Part shown: one piece after another, positions 45,219-55,810 of the stretch
Numbering within the stretch: position 1 is the stretch's first letter
Layout: each line of letters starts with the position of its first letter
Assembly: GCF_004087835.1 (NCBI RefSeq)
Contig: NZ_CP035119.1
Span: 2,170,001 to 2,234,000 of the forward strand
Direction of reading: 5' to 3'
Source of the DNA: Halorussus pelagicus
GTDB lineage: Archaea > Halobacteriota > Halobacteria > Halobacteriales > Haladaptataceae
DNA length: 64,000 nt
The notes under the pieces: model-generated
Databases searched by the model: none
Told to the model about the DNA's origin: nothing
Seen by the model: only the letters and a program-made list of their open reading frames with translations
Translations under genes and position numbers: made by a program

Positions 45219-46193
45219 CTACGGGTAGATGTACGTCTCGTTAGCGGAGTTAGAGTAGGAGACGCTGAGAGAACACCCGATGTCCTCCTCGTGCCACACG
45301 CCCCAGTTCTCACTGACATCGTCGTGGTCATCCAGCATCTGGAGCTTTCTGAAGGTAACACCTCCGGGGAGCTTGTCACAGTCTCCTTCCGGGAAATCGT
45401 ACGTCTCGAAGGCGGTGACAGCCTGTCGGAACTCGCCTCTACTATCGAGTGCGGGCGTGGTGAGTTGGACCGTCTCGTTGGTATCTAGATTCGTGCCTCC
45501 GATCATCCATTCGTCAGACGTGTTGTCCGACCCCTGCATGTAAACGAACCCTTCGAGCGTATCACCGGGACTGACGCTGATGTGGGGGCTGTTCTCAGTC
45601 TGGTCGCCGACTCGCCAAGACCGCATGATCCATTCTTTTCCGGTGCCGTTGTTCCACTCAAGCACCGGCTGAAGGATGGAGTGTGGGTCTCCGTCGTTTT
45701 GCAATCCGGGGAAGAAGAAGTGAGTTGCGTCCGTATTCTCGTTCTCCGGTTCGCTCGGGACGTCCCACCGACTGTAGATGTTCGTAATGTGGCTCCCGTC
45801 GTCGTGCCAGTAGCTCGTACTGCCAGCCCATCCGTTGAAATCTTGGCTAATCGTTACGCTATCTTCGTGCTGTGAAGAGCTACTGGCAGTTGAAGATTCG
45901 CGCACACCTGATGGATCGGAAGATGACTGGGAGCGGGCCGCTTCTTCGGCTCTCACCTGTTCCAAATCCGGGAGGAAGTCGGGCCTCACCTCATCAGCCT
46001 GTCCGCGAGTACCTGTTTTGATAACGTCCGAGGAAGGGACCTCCTTCCCGATTGGTAAGACAATCGTATCAGACTCACCTGCGGACACACTTCCCGTAGT
46101 CGCAGTTAGTGCAACAGCGGCTGAACCGACGCTCTTCAGGTAATCTCTTCTACTCTGCCCCGTCGCTTCCGTGGTAGGATTGGTATCCACCAT
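45219..46193 (-). CDS. Tat-exported protein resembling the eqolisin/concanavalin-like fold
   Basis: A 324-residue protein with the Tat motif QSRRDYLK near residue 13-20, then a hydrophobic stretch and an AGESD cleavage region. The mature protein has many Trp, Ser and Asn residues. NGWAGSTSYW, SILQPVLEW, HISVSPGDTLEG and WMIGGTN occur in the order found in eqolisin-type (G1) peptidases. However, where those enzymes carry the catalytic Glu, this protein reads RSWRVG, without Glu. It is AT-richer than the surrounding genome. A secreted binding or structural protein is more likely than a protease. Confidence 0.65.
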   Translation of the reverse strand: MVDTNPTTEATGQSRRDYLKSVGSAAVALTATTGSVSAGESDTIVLPIGKEVPSSDVIKTGTRGQADEVRPDFLPDLEQVRAEEAARSQSSSDPSGVRESSTASSSSQHEDSVTISQDFNGWAGSTSYWHDDGSHITNIYSRWDVPSEPENENTDATHFFFPGLQNDGDPHSILQPVLEWNNGTGKEWIMRSWRVGDQTENSPHISVSPGDTLEGFVYMQGSDNTSDEWMIGGTNLDTNETVQLTTPALDSRGEFRQAVTAFETYDFPEGDCDKLPGGVTFRKLQMLDDHDDVSENWGVWHEEDIGCSLSVSYSNSANETYIYP

Positions 46194-46472
46194 ACCATAG
46201 AAGTTGCTCCAATGAAACTTATATTTAATCTAGAAAATATTATATTAAGTCTAAATTTGGCAAATAAAAAACAGTTATGGGGTCCCCACTTCACAGTGTA
46301 TTCTACCGTGGGGAACAACAGCAAATACGAGACTCTGTCGCTCAATCTCGAAAACCTGTGTTTCACGCTATAAAACCGGTGATACACGACCCTCTATCGA
46401 AGCTGTCTTGCACTCAAAAGAAATTCTTGAGCCAACAGAAAGAATATGAGATCAGATGGATAAGTAACACTT
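46194..46472. other. AT-rich divergent intergenic region
   Basis: This 279-bp gap separates two exported proteins read in opposite directions. Positions 46210-46270 are exceptionally AT-rich for this genome and should hold the promoter of the Tat-exported protein (TTAAATATAAG on the minus strand). I see no gene in it. Confidence 0.6.
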
Positions 46473-47045
46473 GTGCGCCGTAGAGAACTGCTCACCCTGT
46501 GTAGTGCAAGCCTCGTTCCGTTATCAGGCTGTATGGCGTCGGGTAGACAGCTTTTAGATAACTCATCGTCCGAGCCACCAGATACTACGACGTCACGGAC
46601 AGGAGTCTCCGGTTCAAACTGTAGCAGTCCTGAAAACGTCTCTTTGTCAGCCGGGACGGATGATTTCACTGTTGAACAACGGAATGACTCGTTGCTCTTC
46701 ACGCTACACAATAAGACTGAGTGTCCGCTGAACATCCAGCCGATGAAAGCATGGAAGATCGAGCGAAAATCGTCGTCCGGCTGGGAAAGAGTCGCAAATG
46801 AGGGCGGTGTCGGAACGTCCGAAGGCCGCACACTGAAAAGCGGAGAGCGGCATAAGTGGTCCCTGAGCCTGTTCAAACACCCGACGCCCTACGGTCAGAC
46901 GACGACGTATCTGTTCGTGAACCTACCCGATGGGGCGTACAAGTTTTCGGTGACTGGAACGCTCGGTACTGGAGACGAAATCACTCGTGAGACGCAGTTT
47001 AACGTTCGCAGGCACCTCTCGTCAGAAACCGAATCTAAAGCGTGA
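46473..47045 (+). CDS. Secreted lipoprotein, unknown
   Basis: A 190-residue protein starting with GTG (46473). The signal is MRRRELLTLCSASLVPLSGC: three arginines, a hydrophobic core and a lipobox with Cys20. Mature residues include FTLHNKTECPLNIQPMKAW and DGAYKFSVTGTL, a beta-sandwich-like pattern seen in halophilic surface lipoproteins. It is AT-rich like its divergent neighbour, so both may have been acquired together. No enzymatic motif. Confidence 0.75.
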   Translation: MRRRELLTLCSASLVPLSGCMASGRQLLDNSSSEPPDTTTSRTGVSGSNCSSPENVSLSAGTDDFTVEQRNDSLLFTLHNKTECPLNIQPMKAWKIERKSSSGWERVANEGGVGTSEGRTLKSGERHKWSLSLFKHPTPYGQTTTYLFVNLPDGAYKFSVTGTLGTGDEITRETQFNVRRHLSSETESKA

Positions 47046-47148
47046 TTTTATCGCACTGTACCGTCGTCGGACGGCAAAGCCGCCCGACGCCGTAACCGCC
47101 AGTCCGACTACCTCGAAAGAGCTGAGCCAATTCGACAGCGAGCGACCG

Positions 47149-48249
47149 CTACGCGAAGTAGTCCGCCAATCGCTCCGCGGCCTCCTCGACGCGGGGCGAG
47201 ACGAGCGCGAACCGGAGCCAATCGCTTCGGGACTCGCCGAACGCCTCGCCAGGCATGCCCGCGACACCTGCCTCGTCCACCAGTCGCTCGACGTTCTCCA
47301 GCGTGCCGGGGAACTCGGGGAACCGCGCCATCACGTAGAACGCGCCCTCGGGCGTCGAGTAGTCAGCGCCAGCGGCGTCCAACGCGTCGGTGAACGTCTC
47401 GATGCGCTCGCGTAACAACTCGCGGTTCGCCTCGTAGTAGGCCGGGTCGGTGTTCCGGAGCGCGTGGAGGACTGCATGCTGGCCGGGTCGCGTAGTGGCG
47501 ACGTTGGTCAGCATGTGGCGGGTCTTGGCCACGTCCACCAGCGACTCGGGGAAAATCGCGTAGCCGACCCGGAATCCCGTGATGGCGAACGTCTTCGAGT
47601 AGGAGTTCGTGACGACGCGGTGGTCCGAGTCGAAGGCGAGCGCCGAGGTGAACTCCCCCGAAAAGTCGAAGTGGTCGTACACCTCGTCGCTGACCAGCAG
47701 GGCGTCGTACTCCTCGGCGATAGCGACGAGTTCGCGCATCGTCGCCTCGTCGTAGACCGCGCCGGTGGGGTTGTTGGGCGTGTTCACCACGATTCCGGCC
47801 GTCTCCTCGCTGGCGGCCTCGCGCACGTCGGCCGGGTCGAGCGACCCGTCTTCGGCGGTGGCGACGTACTTTGCGCTCGCGCCGAGCATCGTCGTCTTGC
47901 CGGGGTAGTACGGGTAGACGGGGTCGGTCAGCACGAACTCCGACCCGCGCTCGCGTTCGAGCGCGCGGGCCATGGCGAGGTAGTTCGCCTCGCCGCCGCC
48001 GTTGGTGACGACGACCTGCGACCGGTCAACGTTCCGGCGCTCGGCGATCTCCTCGCGGAGCGCGGCCAGTCCCTCGCTCGGGGGATACTGGAAGTCAGCG
48101 CCTCCCAAATCGGCGTACTCGTGGAGACCCTCGCTGATTGCGTCGGGCGACCCCCAGTCGGGGTTGCCGCTCACCATATCGACCACGTCACGGTCGGCGT
48201 CGGCCGCGTACTGCATTACGTGGAAGAACAGCGGCGTGTCGTAATCCAT
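47149..48249 (-). CDS. Class I/II pyridoxal phosphate-dependent aminotransferase
   Basis: A 366-residue aminotransferase. VVTNGGGEANYLAM, VVNTPNNPTGAVYD and LLVSDEVYDHFDF precede the PLP lysine in NSYSKTFAITGFRVGYA. A C-terminal Arg that binds the substrate carboxylate is in SDWLRFALVSPR. The aspartate or aromatic aminotransferase subgroup fits, but the substrate cannot be fixed. The start is the ATG at 48249. Confidence 0.92.
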   Translation of the reverse strand: MDYDTPLFFHVMQYAADADRDVVDMVSGNPDWGSPDAISEGLHEYADLGGADFQYPPSEGLAALREEIAERRNVDRSQVVVTNGGGEANYLAMARALERERGSEFVLTDPVYPYYPGKTTMLGASAKYVATAEDGSLDPADVREAASEETAGIVVNTPNNPTGAVYDEATMRELVAIAEEYDALLVSDEVYDHFDFSGEFTSALAFDSDHRVVTNSYSKTFAITGFRVGYAIFPESLVDVAKTRHMLTNVATTRPGQHAVLHALRNTDPAYYEANRELLRERIETFTDALDAAGADYSTPEGAFYVMARFPEFPGTLENVERLVDEAGVAGMPGEAFGESRSDWLRFALVSPRVEEAAERLADYFA

Positions 48250-48343
48250 ACCGCAACGCTCGGACCCCGAGCAAGTCTTTCTTTCGACCAACGGGTCTCG
48301 ACAACCCCCGAAATTAACTTCGGCGAGACGATAGCTTCGAGAC

Positions 48344-48700
48344 GTGACGAACGCAGACCCCGACGTGGTCCGAGCGTACTACGACCACATCGACGCCGAG
48401 GAGTACGACGCGGTGTTCTCGCTGTTCGCCGACGACGTGACCTACGACCGACCCGGCCAGTCCACGCTCGATGGCATGGCCGAGTTTCGGGAGTTCTACC
48501 TCGAAAACCGACCGCTCGAAGACGGCGACCACGAAATCAATCAGTTGGTCGCGGACGGCGACACGGTGGCGGTGCGCGGACGATTTACCGGTTGGCAGGA
48601 CGGCGAGGAGGTCGCCTTCGACTTCGCGGACTTCCACCGATTCGACGACGACGGCAAAATCGAGGCGCGGTGGACCTACACCGACCGCGACGAGGTGTAG
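48344..48700 (+). CDS. SnoaL-like / NTF2-fold protein
   Basis: A 118-residue protein beginning with a GTG. DPDVVRAYYDHIDAEEYDAVFSLFADDVTYDRPGQS, split over 5-40, and GDTVAVRGRFTGWQDGEEVAFDFADFHRFDDDGKIEARW are the cone-shaped NTF2-like fold of SnoaL and ketosteroid-isomerase relatives. It may be an isomerase, a lyase or a binding protein. It is divergent from the aminotransferase gene. Confidence 0.87.
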   Translation: MTNADPDVVRAYYDHIDAEEYDAVFSLFADDVTYDRPGQSTLDGMAEFREFYLENRPLEDGDHEINQLVADGDTVAVRGRFTGWQDGEEVAFDFADFHRFDDDGKIEARWTYTDRDEV

Positions 48701-48799
48701 CAGGCGCGAAGTGAGCTATTTCGACGCATCGAGAAGAGCGGCCGCTACGACAGATAGACTCCGGAGAACAGCCGAACTACTCGATTCTGACGCGCCGAA

Positions 48800-49456
48800 C
48801 TATCGCGCCTGTGCTCGCTCGATCCACGTCGAGATGCGCTTGTCCGAGAGACCCGTCTCGTCGGCCAGTTGCTCGGCGTCGGCCTTCGCTAGCTCGGTCA
48901 CGTCGGTGACGCCAGCGTCTCGGAGGCGTTCGGCGTAGGCCGACCCGATTCCCTTGATCTCTTCGAGCGGTTCGCCCTCGCCGACCGGTTCCTCGGCGGC
49001 GTCCGATTCGGAGTCCTCGGTCTCCTCGGGGGTTGGTTCGGGTTCGTCACCCGCGCTCTGGTCGGGATGGGCCGCGTCCGACGACGGTTGGACCGCCTCT
49101 GCCGGTTCGGCGGCGTCGCGTCCGGTCTCGGCGCTCTCGCTTCCCTCCGGAGCGGTCGTCACGTCTTCTGTGGAGATGCCGGTCTCGGCCGCGTCGTCCG
49201 TGGATTCGGTTTCGTCCGCAGTTTCGCTGCCGTCCGTCGGTTCGGCGTCCTCGATGTCGGGGGTGTCGGACTCCGTCGCGTCGGCGGACTCCTCCGTGCC
49301 GGTATCGACGCCTTTTACGGCGCTCTCGGCTTCCACGTTCGGTTCGGCCGACTCGTCGGGTTCGCGCTCGATAGTGACGCCGGACTCGGTTCGGCGCACC
49401 TGCGAGCGGTCGTCCTCGAGTCCAAGCAACGACTTCAGCTTAGTGAGCAGTCCCAT
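48800..49456 (-). CDS. Acidic helix-hairpin-helix protein
   Basis: A 218-residue protein starting at the ATG at 49456. A short N-terminal region (MGLLTKLKSLLGLEDD) is followed by a long low-complexity stretch rich in Glu, Ser, Thr and Ala. The last 55 residues form a helix-hairpin-helix pair: PLEEIKGIGSAYAERLRDAG and LAKADAEQLADETGLSDKRI. That domain resembles those in topoisomerases and Rad51-type proteins and should bind DNA or another protein. It lies directly downstream of aroE (27 bp). Confidence 0.8.
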   Translation of the reverse strand: MGLLTKLKSLLGLEDDRSQVRRTESGVTIEREPDESAEPNVEAESAVKGVDTGTEESADATESDTPDIEDAEPTDGSETADETESTDDAAETGISTEDVTTAPEGSESAETGRDAAEPAEAVQPSSDAAHPDQSAGDEPEPTPEETEDSESDAAEEPVGEGEPLEEIKGIGSAYAERLRDAGVTDVTELAKADAEQLADETGLSDKRISTWIERAQAR

Positions 49457-49483
49457 TTGCGCGACAGTAGACGGCCGCGCCAC

Positions 49484-50314
49484 TTAAAGCCGTGCCCGAA
49501 GCGCCTCGTTCATCGCGTTCACGGGCGCATCTCGGCCGGTCCACAGTTCGAACGCTTCGACGCCCTGATAGAGGAGCATCCACGCGCCGTCGATGGTCGT
49601 CGCGCCGCGCTCGCGGGCCTCCCGCAGGAGTCGCGTGTCGAGGGGGCGATACACCGCGTCCAGCACGGCGAGGTCGCCGTGGAGCGTCTCGGCCGGGACC
49701 GGCGACCGGTCTTCCTCCATGCCGACGCTGGTCGCGTTGACCAACACGTCGGCGTCGGGCACGCGGGTCTCCAGCGAGTCGAGACCGCCAGCGGTCGTTT
49801 CCGGGAGTTCGGAGGCGAGACTTTCGGCGCGCTCGACCGTTCGGTTGGCGACATGGACAGTCGCGCCAGCGTCCGCGAGGGCGAAAGCGGCCGCGCGGGC
49901 CGCGCCGCCAGCGCCGACGACGACGGCGTCTCGGTCCGCGAGCGTTACGTCGTGGTGGGCGAACGACCGGCGAACGCCCGCCGCGTCGGTGTTGTGGCCG
50001 GTCGGCGGGTCGTCCGCGGCGTCGCTCGCCGAGTCGCCGCCGTCCGCGAAGTCGATTGTGTTGACCGCGCCGATGCGGGCCGCGAGGTCGTCCGGCTCGA
50101 CGTGGGCTAGCGCATCCTGTTTGAACGGAATCGTGACGTTCAGGCCCGCAACGCCGAGTGCTTGTGCGCCCTCGATTGCCGCGCCGAGGTCGTCCGGTGC
50201 CGGTTCGAAGGTGACGTACCGCCCGTCCACCTCGAGTTCGTCGTAGGCCGCTTCGTGCATCGGCGGCGACAGCGAGTGACCCACGGGGTTGCCGAGGAGT
50301 CCGAACACGTCCAT
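49484..50314 (-). CDS. aroE: Shikimate dehydrogenase AroE
   Basis: A 276-residue NADP-dependent enzyme reducing 3-dehydroshikimate. The substrate motif is [33 protein letters not shown] supplies the catalytic Lys, [16 protein letters not shown] is the NADP Rossmann loop and NATSVGME the later conserved turn. It belongs to the common aromatic pathway that also includes the ADH synthase at 56836-57630. It is divergent from the cation exchanger. Confidence 0.95.
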   Translation of the reverse strand: MDVFGLLGNPVGHSLSPPMHEAAYDELEVDGRYVTFEPAPDDLGAAIEGAQALGVAGLNVTIPFKQDALAHVEPDDLAARIGAVNTIDFADGGDSASDAADDPPTGHNTDAAGVRRSFAHHDVTLADRDAVVVGAGGAARAAAFALADAGATVHVANRTVERAESLASELPETTAGGLDSLETRVPDADVLVNATSVGMEEDRSPVPAETLHGDLAVLDAVYRPLDTRLLREARERGATTIDGAWMLLYQGVEAFELWTGRDAPVNAMNEALRARL

Positions 50315-50438
50315 GTCGGGCGCAAGGCCGAGGAACGGGTTAACTGCTGTGTTCGCTGACCCGTGATACCAGTTATCACGACATATAATAATCCAAGTAT
50401 TTATGACGATACTCTGGTTGGAACGCCAGTAGGGAACG

Positions 50439-51416
50439 ATGATACCACTTCAAGCATTAGGAGGATTACTACTGTCAGTCGATACGCTCTATCTCATCGG
50501 GGGAATTCTCCTGCTGTATCTCGGTGCGGAGTTACTGGTCGATAGCGCCTCGTCGCTGGCTATCGGCTACGGTATCGCGCCCGCGACGGTCGGCGTCACC
50601 ATCGTCGCGTTCTCGACGACTGCACCCGAACTGTTCGTCAGTCTCGTCGGTGGTATCGGTATCTCGGACGACATCGGACTGGGCAACATCATCGGTTCGA
50701 ACATCGCCAACATCGGGTTAGTCCTCGGCGCGTCGGCGCTCGTCCAACCGTTGTCGGTCAACTCGAAGGTCCTCTGGCGACACGGGCCGTTCATGCTCGC
50801 GGCCGCGGTCTTGCTCGTCGTTCTGGGGAGCGACGGGACGCTCGGCCAGATGGACGGCGTCGGGATGCTCGCCCTTCTGGCAGTCTTCACGGGATACATG
50901 CTCTACAACTCCCGCTCGGCGGACGAAGAGGCCGTCCCCGACGAGATGCAGATCGAGGAAGCGTCGGGGTCGGTGACGCCTCGACAACTCGCCATGCTGG
51001 CGGGCGCGGGAGTCTGTCTTCTCGCTGGCTCGTTCGGACTCGTGCAGGGCGGCACCGGTCTCCTCCGGTCGTTCGGCTTCGGCGACCTCTTTATCGGCAT
51101 CACCATCATCGCGTTCGGCACGTCGTTGCCCGAACTGGCCACCTCGCTCGTGAGTTCGCTCCGCGACGAGGCCGAGTTCAGCATCGGGAACGTCGTCGGG
51201 TCGAACATCTACAACATCCTCGCGGTTATTGGCCTGCTCGCGGTGGTCAACCCGCTGGCCGTCAACTCCAACGTCCAGACGTTCCACTTCCCCGTGATGA
51301 TCGCGTTTACCGTCGGTGCGATGGCGCTGATGGCCTACGGACGAAACATCTCGCGGTGGAGCGGTATCGCGCTCATCGGTGCGTACGGTGGGTTCGTTTA
51401 CCTTCTCTTCCCCTGA
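50439..51416 (+). CDS. Sodium/calcium exchanger family membrane protein (CaCA)
   Basis: A 325-residue transporter with about ten membrane segments and two inverted alpha-repeats. The first has [15 protein letters not shown] and [12 protein letters not shown], and the second has [15 protein letters not shown] and [12 protein letters not shown]. The acidic PEL motifs coordinate calcium. It probably exchanges calcium for sodium or protons at the cytoplasmic membrane. A second, more distant exchanger begins 48 bp further on. Confidence 0.92.
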   Translation: MIPLQALGGLLLSVDTLYLIGGILLLYLGAELLVDSASSLAIGYGIAPATVGVTIVAFSTTAPELFVSLVGGIGISDDIGLGNIIGSNIANIGLVLGASALVQPLSVNSKVLWRHGPFMLAAAVLLVVLGSDGTLGQMDGVGMLALLAVFTGYMLYNSRSADEEAVPDEMQIEEASGSVTPRQLAMLAGAGVCLLAGSFGLVQGGTGLLRSFGFGDLFIGITIIAFGTSLPELATSLVSSLRDEAEFSIGNVVGSNIYNILAVIGLLAVVNPLAVNSNVQTFHFPVMIAFTVGAMALMAYGRNISRWSGIALIGAYGGFVYLLFP

Positions 51417-51463
51417 GATAGAACGCAAGACCTACTTTTCGGGATGCGCTATCCCCGAGCAGA

Positions 51464-52807
51464 ATGTTAGGTCGCTTACGTCATCCGCTCTCCGCGGTCG
51501 GCGCGACCACGGCGCTCACGCTCCCGTGGCTCTACATCTGGGCGACGGGAAGCACGCCCGCCCTGACTCACCTCCAGACGGTCGCCATCTCCGGCATCGC
51601 GGTACTCGGGGCATCCTTCATGCTGGCGTGGGGTGCCGAGACGGCCGAAAAAGACGTACCGCGCGCGTTCGCGCTGGCCGTACTGGCGGTCCTCGCGGTC
51701 GCTCCCGAGTACGCGGTTGACGCGCTCTACGCGTGGACCGCCGGAGCGAACGTCGGCACCGAGCGCGGCATGGAGGCCGCGAACCTCGCGGTCGCAAACA
51801 TGACCGGCGCGAACCGCATTCTCATCGGTCTGGGGTGGTCGGGCATCGCGCTGTTCACGGTGTATCGAACGCTTAGCTCGGAGGACCCCGCGGTGGTCAA
51901 GGAGTCGGGATTCCTGAAGAGCAAGGTGCAGATAGACCGCGACCTCGCAACCGAAATCGCGTTTCTACTGGCCGCGACGGCCTACGCCTTCTTCGTGCCG
52001 TTCGGCGCTGGCATCGGCATGGTGGATACTCTCTTCCTCGTCGGCCTGTACGCGATTTACATCGGTATCATCATCCGCGGCGAGGTGGACGAACACGACG
52101 AACAGGTCGGCGTTCCGGCGTACTTCCAGAGCTTCTCCAAACTCCCCCGCGTCGCCAGCGTCCTCCTGCTGTTTGGCTACTCGGGCGGAATGATTTACAC
52201 CGCGGTCCACCCCTTCGCGCACGGCTTGGAAGAGTTGGGACTGGCGCTGGGCATCCCGCCCTTTTTCATGATTCAGTGGATTGCGCCGCTGGCTTCCGAG
52301 TCGCCCGAACTCATCGTGGTCGCGTACCTCGTCAATAAGGCGCGTTCGACCGCCGGGTTCAACGCGCTCATCTCCTCGAAGCTCAACCAGTGGACGCTCC
52401 TCATCGGGACGCTCGCTGTGGTCTACAGCATCGCCTCGGGCGCGGTCGGGTCGCTCCCGTTCGACGAGAAACAGCAGGCCGAAATCTGGATTACGGCGGC
52501 CCAGAGCTTCTTCGCGCTGGGAATACTGGCGAACTTCGAGATTAGCGTCCGGGAGGCAATCGTCCTGCTCGTACTCTTCCTTTCGCAGGTCGTCGCCGAG
52601 TTCGCCGTCATTCGGATACTGGCCGAACCGCAGGCCGGTGAGTGGAGCATGCTCATTCTTTACGCCTACACCGCGGTCTACCTCGTCCTCGGCGCGGCGC
52701 TGTTCGTCCTTCGGCGCGGCGAACTCCGAGGCATCTTCGACCGCACGGCCGCGAACGCCCGCAACGCGCTCCCCGGCGGCTCTGACCCGGTCGAACACGC
52801 CGACTGA
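51464..52807 (+). CDS. Cation (sodium:proton/calcium-type) exchanger, divergent
   Basis: A 447-residue protein with about 11 membrane segments. Half-repeats recall the CaCA superfamily: APEYAVDALYAWTAG with AVANMTGANRILIG, and ASESPELIVVAYLVNKARSTAGFNALISSKLNQ split over about 275-310. The central loop (GEVDEHDEQVG) is hydrophilic. It lies directly behind the first exchanger, probably in one transcript. The pair may form a heteromeric or a functionally split transporter, but this is inference. Confidence 0.85.
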   Translation: MLGRLRHPLSAVGATTALTLPWLYIWATGSTPALTHLQTVAISGIAVLGASFMLAWGAETAEKDVPRAFALAVLAVLAVAPEYAVDALYAWTAGANVGTERGMEAANLAVANMTGANRILIGLGWSGIALFTVYRTLSSEDPAVVKESGFLKSKVQIDRDLATEIAFLLAATAYAFFVPFGAGIGMVDTLFLVGLYAIYIGIIIRGEVDEHDEQVGVPAYFQSFSKLPRVASVLLLFGYSGGMIYTAVHPFAHGLEELGLALGIPPFFMIQWIAPLASESPELIVVAYLVNKARSTAGFNALISSKLNQWTLLIGTLAVVYSIASGAVGSLPFDEKQQAEIWITAAQSFFALGILANFEISVREAIVLLVLFLSQVVAEFAVIRILAEPQAGEWSMLILYAYTAVYLVLGAALFVLRRGELRGIFDRTAANARNALPGGSDPVEHAD

Positions 52808-52928
52808 GACCGGTCGTCGCCGACGGGGCGACGCTATTTTCGTGTCCTCTGGACGACGCTATCTTCCCCGTCGTCTCCGACGACGCTATCCGACGCGCTT
52901 TTCTTTCGGTCCTGCCGTAGTTTCTCGC

Positions 52929-54386
52929 GTGATTGCCATCGTCGTCAGCAGAGCCGACTCGGCCTCCGAACACATCGGCGACCACCTGCTGGACCTCGCG
53001 GACTGGGAGCGACGCGAGGACGACGCCCGCCCGGACGCCGAGGGCGGCGGACCCTACTACCGACTCGACGGGACGAGTCGAGACGCTTCCTTCGAACTCC
53101 GAGAGTTCGACGCCCTCCACCTCGAAATCGAGGAGACGGCCGCGGCGTTCGGCGAACCGAACGCCGCGGAAGCGACCGACTCGGGCGCGTCCGAATCGGC
53201 CGCCGCCGATTCGGACACACCCGACCTACTCGTCTTCGTCTCGCGCCACTCCGGAGACACCGGCCCGCTCCTGACGGCCCACTTCACGGGCAACTTCGGC
53301 CCGGCCGACTACGGCGGCGTCGAGGGCGGTCTCGCGGAGGCGTGCCCGAACGCCCACGCGCGCCTGTTAGCGGCGTTCGCGGACCACGCGCCCGACTCCT
53401 ACGAAGTCGGGATGGAGTGTACCCACCACGGTCCCTCGGAGGTGGGCGTCCCCTCGCTGTTCGCGGAACTGGGAAGCGACGAAGCGCAGTGGGACGACCC
53501 CGAGGGCGCGCGAGCGGTGGCGAAGGCCGTCCTCGACTTGGCGGGCGTTTCCCCCCACCGCGAGCGGCAGTTGGTCGGATTCGGCGGGGGCCACTACGTC
53601 CCCCGGTTCGAGCGCATCGAGCGCGGGACCGACTGGACCGTGGGTCACATCGCGGCCGACTGGGTGCTGGACGCGATGGGGTCGCCCGAGCACAACCGCG
53701 AGGTGGTCCGGCGGGCCTTCGAGGAGAGTCGCGCCGAGCGCGCGGTCATCGAGGGTGACTATCCCGACCTGAAGCGAGTCGTCGCGGACCTCGGCTACGA
53801 CGTGGTGAGCGAGACGTGGGTCCGGGAGACGACCGGCGTTCCGCTCGAACTCGTCGAAGCTCTCGAAGCCGACCTCTCGGCGATTTCGGCGGGCCTGCGC
53901 TTTGGCGACCCCGCCGAGGAGTTCGCGGACGACACGGATGGTCTCGCCGACGACAGAGACCGCACTGGAGAGATGGACGACGCCTACGAGGTCGTCGAAC
54001 TGCCGACCGACCTGCTCACGGAAGCGCAGAGTATCGACGACGAGGCGACCCGCGAGGCGGTAATCGCCCGAACGCTCGCGTTCGAGACCGAGCAGAGCGG
54101 GAGTCGCGCGGCGGGCCGGGCCGCGGTCCGCGATGTGGACGACCGCGAGGCGTTAGTCGAGACGCTGGCGGACCTACTCCACGAGAAGTACGATTCGGTC
54201 GCGCGCGAGGACGGCGCGGTCGTCGCGCGCCAGACCGCGTTCGACCCAGAGAAAGCCCAGACGCTCGGGGTCTCGGAGGGACCGGCGTTCGGAAAGCTCT
54301 CGGCCGGGCAGTCGGTCACGGTAAACGGCAGAGAAATCGAACCCGAGACGGTCCAGTCGGAACGCGTTCGCCGATTCGACGCGTGA
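52929..54386 (+). CDS. dtdA: D-aminoacyl-tRNA deacylase DtdA
   Basis: A 485-residue enzyme that removes D-amino acids from tRNA. Translation probably starts at the GTG at 52929, just before [16 protein letters not shown], the family N-terminus. Further features are [40 protein letters not shown] and [10 protein letters not shown], the histidine-rich metal sites, and a C-terminal extension of about 160 residues common in haloarchaea. An Ala/Asp/Ser-rich insert at about 75-100 is halophile-type. Confidence 0.93.
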   Translation: MIAIVVSRADSASEHIGDHLLDLADWERREDDARPDAEGGGPYYRLDGTSRDASFELREFDALHLEIEETAAAFGEPNAAEATDSGASESAAADSDTPDLLVFVSRHSGDTGPLLTAHFTGNFGPADYGGVEGGLAEACPNAHARLLAAFADHAPDSYEVGMECTHHGPSEVGVPSLFAELGSDEAQWDDPEGARAVAKAVLDLAGVSPHRERQLVGFGGGHYVPRFERIERGTDWTVGHIAADWVLDAMGSPEHNREVVRRAFEESRAERAVIEGDYPDLKRVVADLGYDVVSETWVRETTGVPLELVEALEADLSAISAGLRFGDPAEEFADDTDGLADDRDRTGEMDDAYEVVELPTDLLTEAQSIDDEATREAVIARTLAFETEQSGSRAAGRAAVRDVDDREALVETLADLLHEKYDSVAREDGAVVARQTAFDPEKAQTLGVSEGPAFGKLSAGQSVTVNGREIEPETVQSERVRRFDA

Positions 54387-54484
54387 GTTTCGGCGCTCGC
54401 GTCCGCGAGCGGCCGTATCTGTCAGACATCCGTCCGACAGAGAGGGGAAAGATAATTACGCTCCGTTCTCAAGCCAACTTCAGC

Positions 54485-55633
54485 ATGGACTCGCTAGTCG
54501 AAGACGCCATCGAGGAAGCCGAGGGGGGACAGCAGGACTCCCGACAGGCCAGCTCGGGGACTGGGGCCCAGTCGCAGGCCGCGAATGCGTCGGGGACGAT
54601 GACCGACGAGGAACTCAAAGACGTTCTGCAGGACCTCCAGACGGATATCACCGTCGTCGGCTGTGGCGGTGCCGGTGGCAACACGGTCAATCGCATGGCC
54701 GAGGAAGGCATCCACGGCGCGAAACTCGTGGCGGCCAACACGGACGTACAGCATCTCGTAGAGATCGAAGCCGACACCAAGATTCTCATGGGCGAGCAGA
54801 AGACCCAAGGCCGGGGCGCTGGCTCGCTCCCGCAAGTCGGCGAGGAGGCCGCTCTTGAGAGTCAGGAAGAGATTTACGACGCGATTCAGGGTTCGGACAT
54901 GGTGTTCGTCACCGCCGGACTCGGCGGCGGGACGGGGACCGGTTCCGCGCCGGTCGTCGCCAAGGCCGCCCGCGAGTCGGGCGCGCTGACTATCTCCATC
55001 GTGACGACGCCGTTCACCGCGGAGGGCGAGGTCCGCCGGACCAACGCCGAGGCGGGACTAGAGCGCCTGCGCGACGTTTCTGACACGGTTATCGTCGTTC
55101 CCAACGACCGCCTGCTCGATTCGGTCGGGAAGCTTCCCGTCCGCCAAGCGTTCAAGGTCGCCGACGAGGTGCTGATGCGCTCGGTCAAGGGCATCACGGA
55201 ACTCATCACGAAACCCGGTCTCGTCAACCTCGACTTCGCCGACGTTCGGACTGTCATGGAGAAAGGCGGCGTGGCGATGATCGGTCTTGGCGAGAGCGAT
55301 TCCGACGCCAAGGCACAGGACTCGGTGAAATCCGCGATGCGCTCGCCGCTTTTGGACGTGGACATCTCGGGCGCGAACTCCGCACTCGTGAACGTCACGG
55401 GCGGCAACGACATGTCCATCGAGGAGGCCGAAGGCGTCGTCGAAGAGATATACGACCGCATCGACCCCGACGCGCGCATCATCTGGGGGACCTCCATCGA
55501 CGAAGAACTCGACGGCGAGATGCGCACGATGATCGTCGTCACCGGCGTCGAGTCGCCCCAGATTTACGGCCGCAACGAGGCCCAGCAGGCCAAGGCCAAC
55601 AAGCGACTGCAGGATATCGACTACGTAGAGTAA
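54485..55633 (+). CDS. ftsZ1: Cell division protein FtsZ1
   Basis: A 382-residue tubulin-like GTPase that forms the division scaffold. An acidic N-terminal extension of about 40 residues is followed by the GTP-binding fold: [13 protein letters not shown] at 59-71 and [16 protein letters not shown] at 145-160 (tubulin signature), then the T7 region and [12 protein letters not shown]. FtsZ1 is one of two haloarchaeal paralogues. The gene is followed by secE and spt5, the usual haloarchaeal order. Confidence 0.95.
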   Translation: MDSLVEDAIEEAEGGQQDSRQASSGTGAQSQAANASGTMTDEELKDVLQDLQTDITVVGCGGAGGNTVNRMAEEGIHGAKLVAANTDVQHLVEIEADTKILMGEQKTQGRGAGSLPQVGEEAALESQEEIYDAIQGSDMVFVTAGLGGGTGTGSAPVVAKAARESGALTISIVTTPFTAEGEVRRTNAEAGLERLRDVSDTVIVVPNDRLLDSVGKLPVRQAFKVADEVLMRSVKGITELITKPGLVNLDFADVRTVMEKGGVAMIGLGESDSDAKAQDSVKSAMRSPLLDVDISGANSALVNVTGGNDMSIEEAEGVVEEIYDRIDPDARIIWGTSIDEELDGEMRTMIVVTGVESPQIYGRNEAQQAKANKRLQDIDYVE

Positions 55634-55810
55634 CTCGCCGTCACGAATTTCGGGAGCAGTTGGGGGCCGCCCTGCCCCGTTCTCTCCTCGGTCGCACTCT
55701 TGAGAGCGCTCGCTGTAGCGACGACGAAGTAAGCCGGAGAAATTTTCGACCCGGACGCCGCGACACGAGAGCAATAGATAGAAAAAGGACGCTCTCTAAG
55801 CCCCGGTAAC

